Source: Actinoalloteichus hymeniacidonis (GTDB lineage Bacteria; Actinomycetota; Actinomycetes; Mycobacteriales; Pseudonocardiaceae). Taken from it: a stretch of 64,000 bases of DNA. Within the stretch, counting starts at the first letter, position 1, and each line of letters begins with the position of its first letter. Position numbers and translations under genes: made by a program. Location: the NCBI RefSeq assembly GCF_014203365.1, contig NZ_JACHIS010000001.1:186001-250000 (forward strand). Reading direction: 5' to 3'. The notes beneath the pieces were generated by a model. The model was given only the letters and a program-made list of their open reading frames with translations, had not been told where the DNA came from and did not search any database. This document shows positions 16,251 through 24,032 of this stretch, one piece after another.

Positions 16251-17324
16251 TTAACGATTCGCGTCCGGCTGCGGCAGCTCACCGCTGGCGTACGGAAGCC
16301 CGCCGGAGAGCAGCGGTGCCGCGGGTGCCACGGAAGCCGCCGGTCCCACCGGTGCCTGCTGCGGCGCCGGACCCCCCTGAGCCGCAGGCCCCTGAGCCGC
16401 CGGGGCGGGCTGCGGCGAACTCCACGGCCTCGGCATCCCCTTGGCGGCGAAGTAGTCACCGCCCTTGCGCCGGGTGTCGTCAGTGCCCCACGCACGATCC
16501 CTGGCGACCGGCGCGAGCCGGGGGATGTGCTTGCGGCAGTGGATGTATGCCTCCTCGATCGACACCACCACCCACCGCTCCGGAGTGCGGCCCCGGTCGA
16601 AATCGCTGGGCAGGTCTGCGTGTTCGGCCCGCAGATCGGCGTCCTCGGCGACGCGTGCCCTGCCGTTGATGTGCAGGCCGATCAGGTCCTGGACGAAGTC
16701 GACCATGAGGATGCCGACGTGCGGGTTCTCACTGATATTGCCGAGACTGGCCATCACCCCATTGCCCCGATACTCGGGGTAGGCCACGGTGTACGCGTCG
16801 AGCACTCGTATGAAGCCCGCGGGTCCGGCACGCAACGAGGCGTCACACTCACCACCAGCATCGGCGGAGGCGATGAAGGCCATGTCCATCCGGCCGATGA
16901 ACTCGATCATCATGTCGTTGAGGCGGTCTAGAACTTGGTCGCGGTAGAAGCGCTGAGCGCGCTGTTCGCTCCCGTAGGCGGCCTGCAGCACGTGCTCGCC
17001 CGACGACCCCGGCATCGGATGCTGCTGGGGGCCGATCTCCGGTCCAGGTCTGCTCTGCGGGGGTGCCTGCGGCGCGGGCGGTCCGGCCGGGCGGACGGGC
17101 GGCGCGGCGGGGCTCCAGCCCGGACGGAAGCCGTTCGGCGGTGGACCGGCCGGTGCGACGGGGTTGTCGAACCGTCGCGGACCGGGACCGGCGACCGGCT
17201 CGGCCAGCTCGAGTTCGAGCAAGTCGGCTGCGGCGGTGCCGGTCGGTACCAGAGTCTGCTGGATCACATGTGCCACCGTGTCATGTCCCACTCGGAAGTT
17301 CCACGGCCGTCCCTCTACCTTCAT
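16251..17324 (-). CDS. pyridoxamine-phosphate-oxidase-like flavin protein with Pro-rich flanks
   Basis: The core (about residues 115-275) has the PNPOx split-barrel pattern. Seen are MDMAFIASADAGGECDASLRAG, YRGNGVMASLGNISENPHVGILMVD in part, and the HINGRARV strand. These proteins bind FMN, F420 or heme. The core is flanked by long Pro/Ala/Gly-rich segments (about 50-105 and 300-345) that look disordered and make it larger than the usual 150-220 residues. It is divergent from the flavohemoglobin gene, with an inverted repeat in the shared promoter, which suggests a joint redox or NO-related role. The ATG at 17324 lacks a clear ribosome binding site. Confidence 0.78.
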   Translation of the reverse strand: MKVEGRPWNFRVGHDTVAHVIQQTLVPTGTAAADLLELELAEPVAGPGPRRFDNPVAPAGPPPNGFRPGWSPAAPPVRPAGPPAPQAPPQSRPGPEIGPQQHPMPGSSGEHVLQAAYGSEQRAQRFYRDQVLDRLNDMMIEFIGRMDMAFIASADAGGECDASLRAGPAGFIRVLDAYTVAYPEYRGNGVMASLGNISENPHVGILMVDFVQDLIGLHINGRARVAEDADLRAEHADLPSDFDRGRTPERWVVVSIEEAYIHCRKHIPRLAPVARDRAWGTDDTRRKGGDYFAAKGMPRPWSSPQPAPAAQGPAAQGGPAPQQAPVGPAASVAPAAPLLSGGLPYASGELPQPDANR

Positions 17325-17413
17325 CCGTCTGCCGAAGGCATTATTAACGGTGTGTCACCGACCTACGCCCAAAGGTGGCATCAAGGAATGGCTCTGTCTT
17401 ATGAGGAGTTACT

Positions 17414-17431
17414 GTCCCTCTCGTTAGGGAC
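17414..17431. promoter_or_regulatory. perfect inverted repeat GTCCCT-N6-AGGGAC in a divergent promoter
   Basis: This 18-bp repeat is in the 172-bp gap shared by the PNPOx-like and flavohemoglobin genes. Size and position suit a dimeric regulator acting on both. The regulator is unknown. Confidence 0.55.
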
Positions 17432-17496
17432 CGCGAAGAGGAACGGCGCGTCCGATCGGGCGCGGCGAACTGACTGGAGAAGACTGCACTCGGACC

Positions 17497-18669
17497 ATGA
17501 CAGCCAACGCCGTGCTTAGCCCTGAGCCCCCTCCCCGGCGCTCGTCGTCGTCGGGGATCAGTGCCACCGTGCGCCTGATCCGAGACAGCTACGCGCATAT
17601 CGAGCCGCATGCCGACGAGGTCGCGAGATTCTTCTACGGGATGCTCTTCAGCCTCGCTCCGCAGACGCGGGAGCTGTTCCCGGTCAACATGGAGGTGCAG
17701 CGGAGCAGGCTGCTGCGTGCCCTGGTCCACTTCGTCCAGATGGTGGATCGCCCGGACGACCTGCTGCCCTTCCTCCGTCAGCTCGGCCGGGACCACCGCA
17801 AGTTCGGCGTGGTCGTCTCCCATTACGAGGCCGTCGGTACCGCCCTACTCTCCGCGATCAAGAAGTTCGCCGCCGACATCTGGACGCCGAAGATCGAACT
17901 GGCCTGGGCCGAGGCCTACACGATCATGGCCACCACGATGCAGCAGGCCGCCGATGCCGATGAGAACCCGGCCTGGTGGAACGCGCAGGTCATCGACCAC
18001 CGACGGTTGTCCTGGGACCTCGCGCTGGTTCGGGTCCAGCCGCAGCATCCGGTGCCCTACCGCGCGGGTCAGTACGTCAGTGTCGAGGTGCCGCAACGGC
18101 CCCGACTGTGGCGATACATGACACCAGCGAACGCGCCTGCCGCCGATGGCTCCATCGAGTTCCACATCCGGGCCGTGGACGGCGGCTGGGTCAGCCGGTC
18201 GATCGTCGGACACACCCAGTACGGCGACAACTGGCGCATCGGGCCGCCGATGGGGCGGATGTCGGTGGACCGGGAGCAGGGTCGTGACGTGGTGATGGTC
18301 GCAGGCGGCACCGGATTGGCGCCGATGCGAGCCGTGATCGACGAACTCGCGCGCTACGGCGAGAACCCCCGGGTGCATCTGTTCGTCGGCGGTCGCACGC
18401 TGGAGGACATCTACGACCTGGACAACCTGCATCGGCTGAGCATCACCAACCCGTGGCTGACCATCGTGCCGGTGGTGGAGTCGGGTCCGCCGCGCTCCGG
18501 CGTCGAACAGGGCACGCTCGCCGATGCCGTCACCCGGTACGGATCCTGGACCGAGCGCGAGGTGTTGGTCTGTGGCTCGCCCGGCATGATCCGAGCCACC
18601 GTCTCGCGGATGCTCGTCGCAGGGACCCCGCTGGAGCGCATCCGCTACGACCCCTTCACGTTGGACTGA
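17497..18669 (+). CDS. flavohemoglobin-like protein (globin + FAD/NAD(P) reductase)
   Basis: A globin domain (about residues 20-155; His100 in RDHRKFG is the likely proximal heme ligand) is fused to a ferredoxin-reductase-type module. The FAD-site strand is RYMTPANAP and the nucleotide loop is VMVAGGTGLAPMRAV; the end is RYDPF. The usual RxYS FAD motif is altered, as in the mycobacterial type II flavohemoglobins, for example Rv0385, also 390 residues and next to clpB. Canonical flavohemoglobins turn NO into nitrate; type II members differ and may handle other electron donors. Function is therefore open. Confidence 0.85.
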   Translation: MTANAVLSPEPPPRRSSSSGISATVRLIRDSYAHIEPHADEVARFFYGMLFSLAPQTRELFPVNMEVQRSRLLRALVHFVQMVDRPDDLLPFLRQLGRDHRKFGVVVSHYEAVGTALLSAIKKFAADIWTPKIELAWAEAYTIMATTMQQAADADENPAWWNAQVIDHRRLSWDLALVRVQPQHPVPYRAGQYVSVEVPQRPRLWRYMTPANAPAADGSIEFHIRAVDGGWVSRSIVGHTQYGDNWRIGPPMGRMSVDREQGRDVVMVAGGTGLAPMRAVIDELARYGENPRVHLFVGGRTLEDIYDLDNLHRLSITNPWLTIVPVVESGPPRSGVEQGTLADAVTRYGSWTEREVLVCGSPGMIRATVSRMLVAGTPLERIRYDPFTLD

Positions 18670-18964
18670 AACGCCGGCCGGGGCGACCCCGAGCTCCATC
18701 CGGTGCGGAGTACCGGATTCATCGCCGCCCTGACCTGGCGAGCACCGCTTCGTCGGTGTGGTGGCGATCCGCCGACCTCGCGGGTCGGTGCGGGCGGTCC
18801 CGGAGATACGGCAGGCGTGCTTCGGGGACGGGATCAGGGCGATCACCGATCAATGTCCGATCGTCCTGGGAGACCGTGTGAACAGCGGGCCGGTACCGGT
18901 GTGACCGGAGGTCGTCTACGACGCGCCTCCTGCGGCTTCGCGTCATGGCGAGCGAGGAGCGACG

Positions 18965-19951
18965 GTGATCGAGGCGATCGGATTGACCAAGCGCTACGGC
19001 AGACGTACCGCGGTCGAGGACCTGTCGTTTTCCGTGCCGACCGGCGGGATCACCGGTCTGTTGGGGCCCAGCGGCGCGGGTAAGACGACCGCGCTGCGCA
19101 TGATCCTCGGGGTCTCCCGACCCGACGCGGGCTGGGTGCGCATCGACGGCAGGCGCTATCGCGAACTGGATCGGCCGCTGCGCAAGATCGGCGGTGTGCT
19201 GGAGGGGCCGTCGGTTCATCCGAGACGGGCGGTCCGGGCACATCTGGACTGGTTGGCCAAGACCAATGGACTGCCCGCCCGACGGGTGGCCGAACTCCTC
19301 GCCTTGACCGGTCTGACCGGGGTTCGCGATCGTCGCGCGGGTGAGCTGTCCTCGGACGAACTCCAGCGGCTCGGCATCGCCTCGGCATTGGTGGCCGATC
19401 CGGAGATCCTGGTGGTGGACGAGCCGGGACGGGGGATGCAGCCGGCCGGGGTCGACTGGCTGCACGCACTGTTGCTCCGGCTGGGCGCCGAGGGGCGCAC
19501 GATCCTGCTGACCGGCAGCCGACTCGCTTCGATGGCGGCGCTCGCCGACCGGCTGGTGGTGATCAGCCGAGGGAAGCTGGTCACCCGATGCCCCACCGAG
19601 GAGTTCCTCGACAGCGCGGGTGAGGCCACCGTGCGGGTGCTCAGTCCGCAGCGGTCGATGTTGGCCGCCCGCCTGCGTGGCCGAGGAGCGACCGTCCACG
19701 AGGACCTGGCCGGACAGTCACCCGCGCTGTTGGTCTCGGGGATGCCCAGTGCGGTGGTCGGTGAGCTGGCGGAGGAACTCGGCGCGGCGGTGCACGCATT
19801 GTCGGTGCATCGGCAGCCGCCTGCCGAGGTGTTGGGGTGGGCCGGGTCGCCGTCGCCTCGGAACGGATCTGGGCTCGCAGGCGGGTGGACCGCGCCGTTC
19901 GGCCGGGGGAATCCACACGAGCTCCGGCAACCGAGCGTGTTGGTGCGCTGA
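18965..19951 (+). CDS. ABC transporter ATPase, degenerate paralog
   Basis: This 328-residue ATPase subunit is a clear paralog of the one at 20863. It keeps Walker A GPSGAGKT (34-41) and Walker B ILVVDE (148-153). It has lost three other features: the signature is LSSDE instead of SLGM (Gly131 to Asp), the D-loop is RGMQP instead of NGLDP, and the switch histidine (185 in the paralog) is Ser. It may bind ATP but is expected to hydrolyse poorly. The GTG at 18965 follows AGGAG by 6 nt. The permease start is 2 nt past the stop, so translation is coupled. Confidence 0.88.
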   Translation: MIEAIGLTKRYGRRTAVEDLSFSVPTGGITGLLGPSGAGKTTALRMILGVSRPDAGWVRIDGRRYRELDRPLRKIGGVLEGPSVHPRRAVRAHLDWLAKTNGLPARRVAELLALTGLTGVRDRRAGELSSDELQRLGIASALVADPEILVVDEPGRGMQPAGVDWLHALLLRLGAEGRTILLTGSRLASMAALADRLVVISRGKLVTRCPTEEFLDSAGEATVRVLSPQRSMLAARLRGRGATVHEDLAGQSPALLVSGMPSAVVGELAEELGAAVHALSVHRQPPAEVLGWAGSPSPRNGSGLAGGWTAPFGRGNPHELRQPSVLVR

Positions 19952-19953
19952 GC

Positions 19954-20655
19954 ATGCTTGCGGCCGAACGGGTGAAACTGACGTCGACCGGCCTGTCGTG
20001 GTGGTGTGCGGCGCTAGCGGTCGTGGCGACCGTCGCATCGACCGGATTCCTGCTCGCGGAGCTGCCCGCAGACGGCGTGACGGTGGCGCAGACCCAGTTC
20101 GGCCATCTACTCGGCCTGCTGCTGATCGCGGTGATGGCGGCGTTGTCGATGACGGCCGAATACCGCTTCGGAACGATCGACGCGACATTCCAGGCCGTGC
20201 CGAATCCGGCGTCGGCGCTGGTGGCCAAGGTGTTCGTCGTGGGCGCCTTCGCCGGGGTGACGGGGTTGGCCGCGGCCTTCGGCTCGTGGGGGTTGGCCTC
20301 CGTGCTGCGTCCCGGCGTCGCGTTGGCGATCGACCAGGGCGCGGAGTGGGGCCGTCTGTTCGGTGTGGGGCCGGTGTACTTCCTCGTCGCCGCGATCGGG
20401 ATCTCGGTCGGTGCGCTCGTGCGGCGTCCGGCTCGGGCGATCGGGGTGCTGGCGGGCTGGTTGCTCGTGTTCGAGTGGTGGCTCGGTGGGCTGGCGAGTG
20501 CGGCAGGCGCTCCGGTGGGCCTGTCGCCCTTCGCGCTCTCCGACGCGCTGTTGCGATTCCCAGCCCAGCGGCCGTGGGCGCCGGTGCTGTTGATCGTCGA
20601 GGTGGCGTCGTTGGTGTGGCTGGCGACGATCATCGCCGCGCGCCGAGCTCGCTAG
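19954..20655 (+). CDS. ABC-2-type permease (partner of the degenerate ATPase)
   Basis: A 233-residue membrane protein with about six helices. The opening MLAAERVKLTSTGLSWWCA and the cytoplasmic loop MTAEYRFGTIDATFQAVPN match the permease at 21897, which marks a duplicated transporter. The ATG at 19954 is 2 nt after the ATPase stop; an upstream in-frame start is less likely because it would overlap the ATPase. Substrate is unknown. Bipartite pairs of this kind often export peptides, drugs or lipids. Confidence 0.87.
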   Translation: MLAAERVKLTSTGLSWWCAALAVVATVASTGFLLAELPADGVTVAQTQFGHLLGLLLIAVMAALSMTAEYRFGTIDATFQAVPNPASALVAKVFVVGAFAGVTGLAAAFGSWGLASVLRPGVALAIDQGAEWGRLFGVGPVYFLVAAIGISVGALVRRPARAIGVLAGWLLVFEWWLGGLASAAGAPVGLSPFALSDALLRFPAQRPWAPVLLIVEVASLVWLATIIAARRAR

Positions 20656-20810
20656 CCTGCGCGCCGCAGCAGGCGCCTGAGTGACGTGAAATGCGCGCTC
20701 TGCTCGCACATTCTCGGCGCAGATCACCCGTTCGCTATAGAAAATCGCAACCTTCTGAACAGGTGAAACGAGGATCACGGGTTGTCATCCTCGATGGTTC
20801 GATTGGCAAT

Positions 20811-20824
20811 AAGTGATATCACTT
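20811..20824. promoter_or_regulatory. perfect 14-bp palindrome AAGTGATATCACTT
   Basis: The palindrome lies in the AT-rich promoter stretch 39 bp before the second ABC operon. It looks like a GntR- or TetR-type operator. No regulator gene is adjacent, so a distant one must act if it is functional. Confidence 0.6.
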
Positions 20825-20862
20825 TGCTAGTTTTATGACAGCGCGAGATCCTGGAGGAAACC

Positions 20863-21900
20863 ATGATCGAGGCGAGCGGCCTCACGAAGCGATACGCCAA
20901 GACCGTGGCGGTGGACGACCTGAGCTTCAGCGTCCGTCCGGGCACGGTGACCGGATTCCTCGGTCCCAACGGCGCGGGCAAGTCGACGACCATGCGGATG
21001 ATCCTGGGACTCGACCGCCCGACCCAGGGCGAGGTGCGGATCGATGGAAAGCACTACCGAGACCTGGCCAGACCACTGAACAAGGTGGGGGCCTTACTGG
21101 ACGCCAAATGGGTGCACCCCAACCGGTCGGCCCGGGCTCACCTGAGCTGGCTGGCGAAGTCCAACCGCCTGCCGGCCAGGCGGGTCGACGAGGTGCTGGA
21201 CATCGTCGGTCTGGACGGGGTGGCGGGCAAGCGGGCGGGCGGCTTCTCGCTCGGGATGTCGCAGCGACTCGGAATCGCCGCAGCGCTGCTGGGCGATCCG
21301 GAGATCCTGCTCTTCGATGAGCCCGTCAACGGACTCGACCCGGAGGGCATCCTCTGGATCCGGACCCTGATGCAGGGTCTGGCGGCCGAGGGGCGCACCG
21401 TCCTGGTCTCCAGCCACCTGCTCTCCGAGATGGCACTGACCGCCGAGGAACTGGTGGTGATCGGGCGAGGGAAGCTGATCGCCCAGTGCAGCACCTCGGA
21501 ATTCGTCGAACAGGCAGGTGAGGCGACCGTCCTGGTCCGCACCCCGCAGGCCGGGCGACTGCTGACGTTGCTGCGCTCCAGTCGGATCGAGGCCGCCGCG
21601 TCGGCCGAGGACACCGGCGCCATCACCGTCACGGGCGGCAGCAGTGAGCAGGTCGGCGAGATCGCGGCGGGTGCAGGCATCGTGCTGCACGAGTTGACCA
21701 CCAAGCGCGGTTCGTTGGAGGAGGCGTTCCTCTCCCTCACCGACGACGCAGTCCAGTACCAATCCCGAGGCGCTGCCGCCGCGACCACCCAGGGCGAGGC
21801 CCTTCTCGCGGAGGGGCTGGCCACCCGACTCAACGGTTCGGATCCACGTGAAGACGCGAGCAACCGGGCCCGCGCAGCACGACGGGAGGCAACCCGATGA
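20863..21900 (+). CDS. ABC transporter ATPase (intact paralog)
   Basis: A 345-residue ATPase with every motif in place: Walker A GPNGAGKS (34-41), signature FSLGMSQ (128-134), Walker B ILLFDEP, D-loop NGLDP and switch His185 in SSHLL. The C-terminal 70 residues form an Ala/Arg-rich tail not needed for the fold. CTGGAGGAAACC precedes ATG 20863. The stop overlaps the permease start (ATGA). Architecture resembles the BcrA/YtrB class of exporters, with an unknown substrate. Confidence 0.92.
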   Translation: MIEASGLTKRYAKTVAVDDLSFSVRPGTVTGFLGPNGAGKSTTMRMILGLDRPTQGEVRIDGKHYRDLARPLNKVGALLDAKWVHPNRSARAHLSWLAKSNRLPARRVDEVLDIVGLDGVAGKRAGGFSLGMSQRLGIAAALLGDPEILLFDEPVNGLDPEGILWIRTLMQGLAAEGRTVLVSSHLLSEMALTAEELVVIGRGKLIAQCSTSEFVEQAGEATVLVRTPQAGRLLTLLRSSRIEAAASAEDTGAITVTGGSSEQVGEIAAGAGIVLHELTTKRGSLEEAFLSLTDDAVQYQSRGAAAATTQGEALLAEGLATRLNGSDPREDASNRARAARREATR

Positions 21901-22658
21901 CTCTGCTCGCTGTCGAACGAATGAAGCTCTTCTCGACCAGATCGCCCTGGTGGTGCATGGCCGCCGCCATCGTGGTCAGCGTCGGGTTGACCGCGCTGCT
22001 GGTGGCCAATCTGCCATCGGGGGCCGTGTCCATCGGGGCGACCCAGGCCTTCGGCCAGTTCGCGATGATGATCATCATGGTGATGGCGGCGCTCAGCGTC
22101 ACCACCGAGTACCGCTTCGGCACGATCCGGGCGACCTTCCAGGCGGTGCCCAACCGGACCTCGGTGCTGCTCGCCAAGAGCGTGACCGTCGGGCTGCTCG
22201 CCGGTATCACCGGCCTCATCGTGTCCTTCGGTTCGTTCGGGATCTCGATGCTCTTCGCGACCGATTCCGGACTGTCGATCAGTACCGCGACGGACTGGCG
22301 TGCCCTGGCCGGACCTGGACTGGCCTTCTTCGTCGGAGCGGTCCTGGCGGTGGCGATCGGAGCGCTGCTGCGGCAACCGTCCGCGGCGATCAGTCTGATC
22401 GTGTTGTGGTCGCTGATGATCGAATCGCTGATCCCGATCATTCCCGGCATCGGCGCCGATCTGCAGCCCTGGTTGCCCTTCTACGCCGTCAACCACTTCC
22501 TGTTAGGCGAATTGGGTGACCCGAACCTAGCCCAGATGAACCCGGCGCTCGCGGCGGATACGCCGTACAGCCCATGGTTTGCGATCGGCTACTTCGCCGC
22601 GTTCACGCTGGCGATGCTGGTGTTGTCGATCATCGTTACCAACCGGCGCGACGCCTGA
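21897..22658 (+). CDS. ABC-2-type permease (partner of the intact ATPase)
   Basis: A 253-residue permease with about six membrane helices and the loop TTEYRFGTIRATFQAVPN, shared with the paralog at 19954. Compared with that copy it has an extra loop of about 25 residues before the last helix (VNHFLLGELGDPNLAQMN). The ATG overlaps the ATPase stop by 4 nt. A strong intrinsic terminator follows 70 bp later, closing the operon. Confidence 0.9.
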   Translation: MTLLAVERMKLFSTRSPWWCMAAAIVVSVGLTALLVANLPSGAVSIGATQAFGQFAMMIIMVMAALSVTTEYRFGTIRATFQAVPNRTSVLLAKSVTVGLLAGITGLIVSFGSFGISMLFATDSGLSISTATDWRALAGPGLAFFVGAVLAVAIGALLRQPSAAISLIVLWSLMIESLIPIIPGIGADLQPWLPFYAVNHFLLGELGDPNLAQMNPALAADTPYSPWFAIGYFAAFTLAMLVLSIIVTNRRDA

Positions 22659-22728
22659 CCAGGCCCGCGACCGCGCCTCGGGGGTGGCGCGTTGTTTCGG
22701 GGGTGTGTCCGGTCTGAGTCGGGCGCGA

Positions 22729-22767
22729 GATCCGGGCAAGCTCACCGAGCTTGCCCGGATCTTTTTT
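22729..22767 (+). terminator. intrinsic terminator of the ABC operon
   Basis: A perfect 15-bp stem (22729-22743 with 22747-22761) around ACC is followed directly by TTTTTT. It is the best U-tract terminator in the window. Confidence 0.95.
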
Positions 22768-22920
22768 CACTCCGTGGTCGAGTGGTCGGTCACGATGTGT
22801 AGCCAATTTCGTGATCTCCAACACAAGTACATAATAATGCTGTTAATTGGAAAGAGAGGTCCCGAATCAGACGTTAACGTTGGTAATGCTGATAGTCCTA
22901 CCTACCCCTAGGAGGCATGG

Positions 22921-23640
22921 ATGCCAGCACTCCGCAGCAGGCCCGAGCCGAGCGAATCCGATCGACCGGGTCTCTCCTCCGCCGAACACGCCGCGCACGG
23001 TGTGGTGCCAAGTGGCGTTCTGCCCAACAACACTCGGCCGAATAGCGCATTGGCCGATCGAATCCCCCTTCCCTCTGCTGATGGATCGACTCGGCTGACC
23101 TTGAAAGAAGCCCGATCCACCGCCGATTCGCTGTCCTGGTTGCAGCCATTGCCCGAACTCGAGTGGTCACTGGCTCTGGAAGGCAGCGGCCCCAGCGTCG
23201 CCGACGCGCCATGGGACGCCCGTAGTTCGTGGGTGCACTTCGGTGCCGAACTCGACGTACTCGACCTCTATCGCCAAGCCCTGGCCGCAGGCGCCGACCC
23301 GGCGGCGCCGTGGTGGCTGCGCGCCATGCACCACGGCGTCCTGCCATCCAGAGAAGCCGGCTACGCCATCGAGGACGCGCTGCACATGGTGCTGTCCGAA
23401 CGACCGGGCTGGGTCTTCGTCCCGTGGGCCGGAAACGGGCGAAGCTGCTATTGGGAGTACACGCCGTCCGACGACGGCAGAGCCCTGCACCCCACCACGA
23501 TCATCTTGAGCGAGGCCAGTCCGGGCCTGGTGTTGGTGCTTCCCGCGCAGAGCAGTACTGCGATCCCGCCCGTGCAATTGTCCGGAGTGGACGAGTTGCG
23601 AGAGCGGCTTACCGAGATTGGAAGCTGGCGGGTGGCCTAA
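22921..23640 (+). CDS. hypothetical protein, 239 residues
   Basis: I do not recognise the family. The first 50 residues are polar and low in structure; the rest looks like one globular domain with WVHFGAELDVLDLYRQAL, WWLRAMHHGVL, IEDALHMVLSERPGWVF and CYWEYTPSDDG. No signal peptide or membrane helix is seen, so it is probably cytoplasmic. GGAGG lies 5 nt before ATG 22921. The 150-bp leader is unusually AT-rich and holds the palindrome ACGTTAACGT (22871-22880), which suggests its own regulated promoter. Confidence 0.75.
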   Translation: MPALRSRPEPSESDRPGLSSAEHAAHGVVPSGVLPNNTRPNSALADRIPLPSADGSTRLTLKEARSTADSLSWLQPLPELEWSLALEGSGPSVADAPWDARSSWVHFGAELDVLDLYRQALAAGADPAAPWWLRAMHHGVLPSREAGYAIEDALHMVLSERPGWVFVPWAGNGRSCYWEYTPSDDGRALHPTTIILSEASPGLVLVLPAQSSTAIPPVQLSGVDELRERLTEIGSWRVA

Positions 23641-24032
23641 GACGATGGGCCGCCGCGCGTACGAAGTGTTCTTCGGCGGGCGGGTGAGGTGGGCATGTCC
23701 CAGCCGCACCCGCCCGCCGACCTCGTGAACCGAAAGCACTGTGCGCGACACGGCGAATTCGTTTCCCGAGGTGGAGCGTGAACGCGTCGGGGGGCGAGCG
23801 CGCTCGCTGCTCCGGATGATGATCGTGCCGCACTCGAAGCGAGGCGACAAGGCCGACCCGTCCGATCCACCGTATTCCGTCTTGTCGGTCGAACGAGCGT
23901 CGACACTGGATCGTTTGCCCAATCCCAGGTAACCGAGGTACCGCCAAGGGATGGAATCAAAATCGACGCACTGCCTCCCGGCAGCGATAGTCTGGCGCGA
24001 CGCGATCAGGCGGAGCCAGGGAGGCAGGACAG
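23641..24032. other. intergenic, nothing recognised
   Basis: No convincing gene, hairpin or repeat is seen in this stretch. It presumably carries the promoter of the Hsp70-like gene. Confidence 0.4.

Noticed and set aside
19837..19953. Longer N-terminus for the first ABC permease
   Set aside because: The extra 39 residues are Arg-rich and overlap the end of the ATPase gene. The paralog at 21897 begins at the equivalent of ATG 19954.
23741..23932. 63-codon frame between the hypothetical gene and the Hsp70-like gene
   Set aside because: No ribosome binding site, no leaderless -10 hexamer and unconvincing composition.
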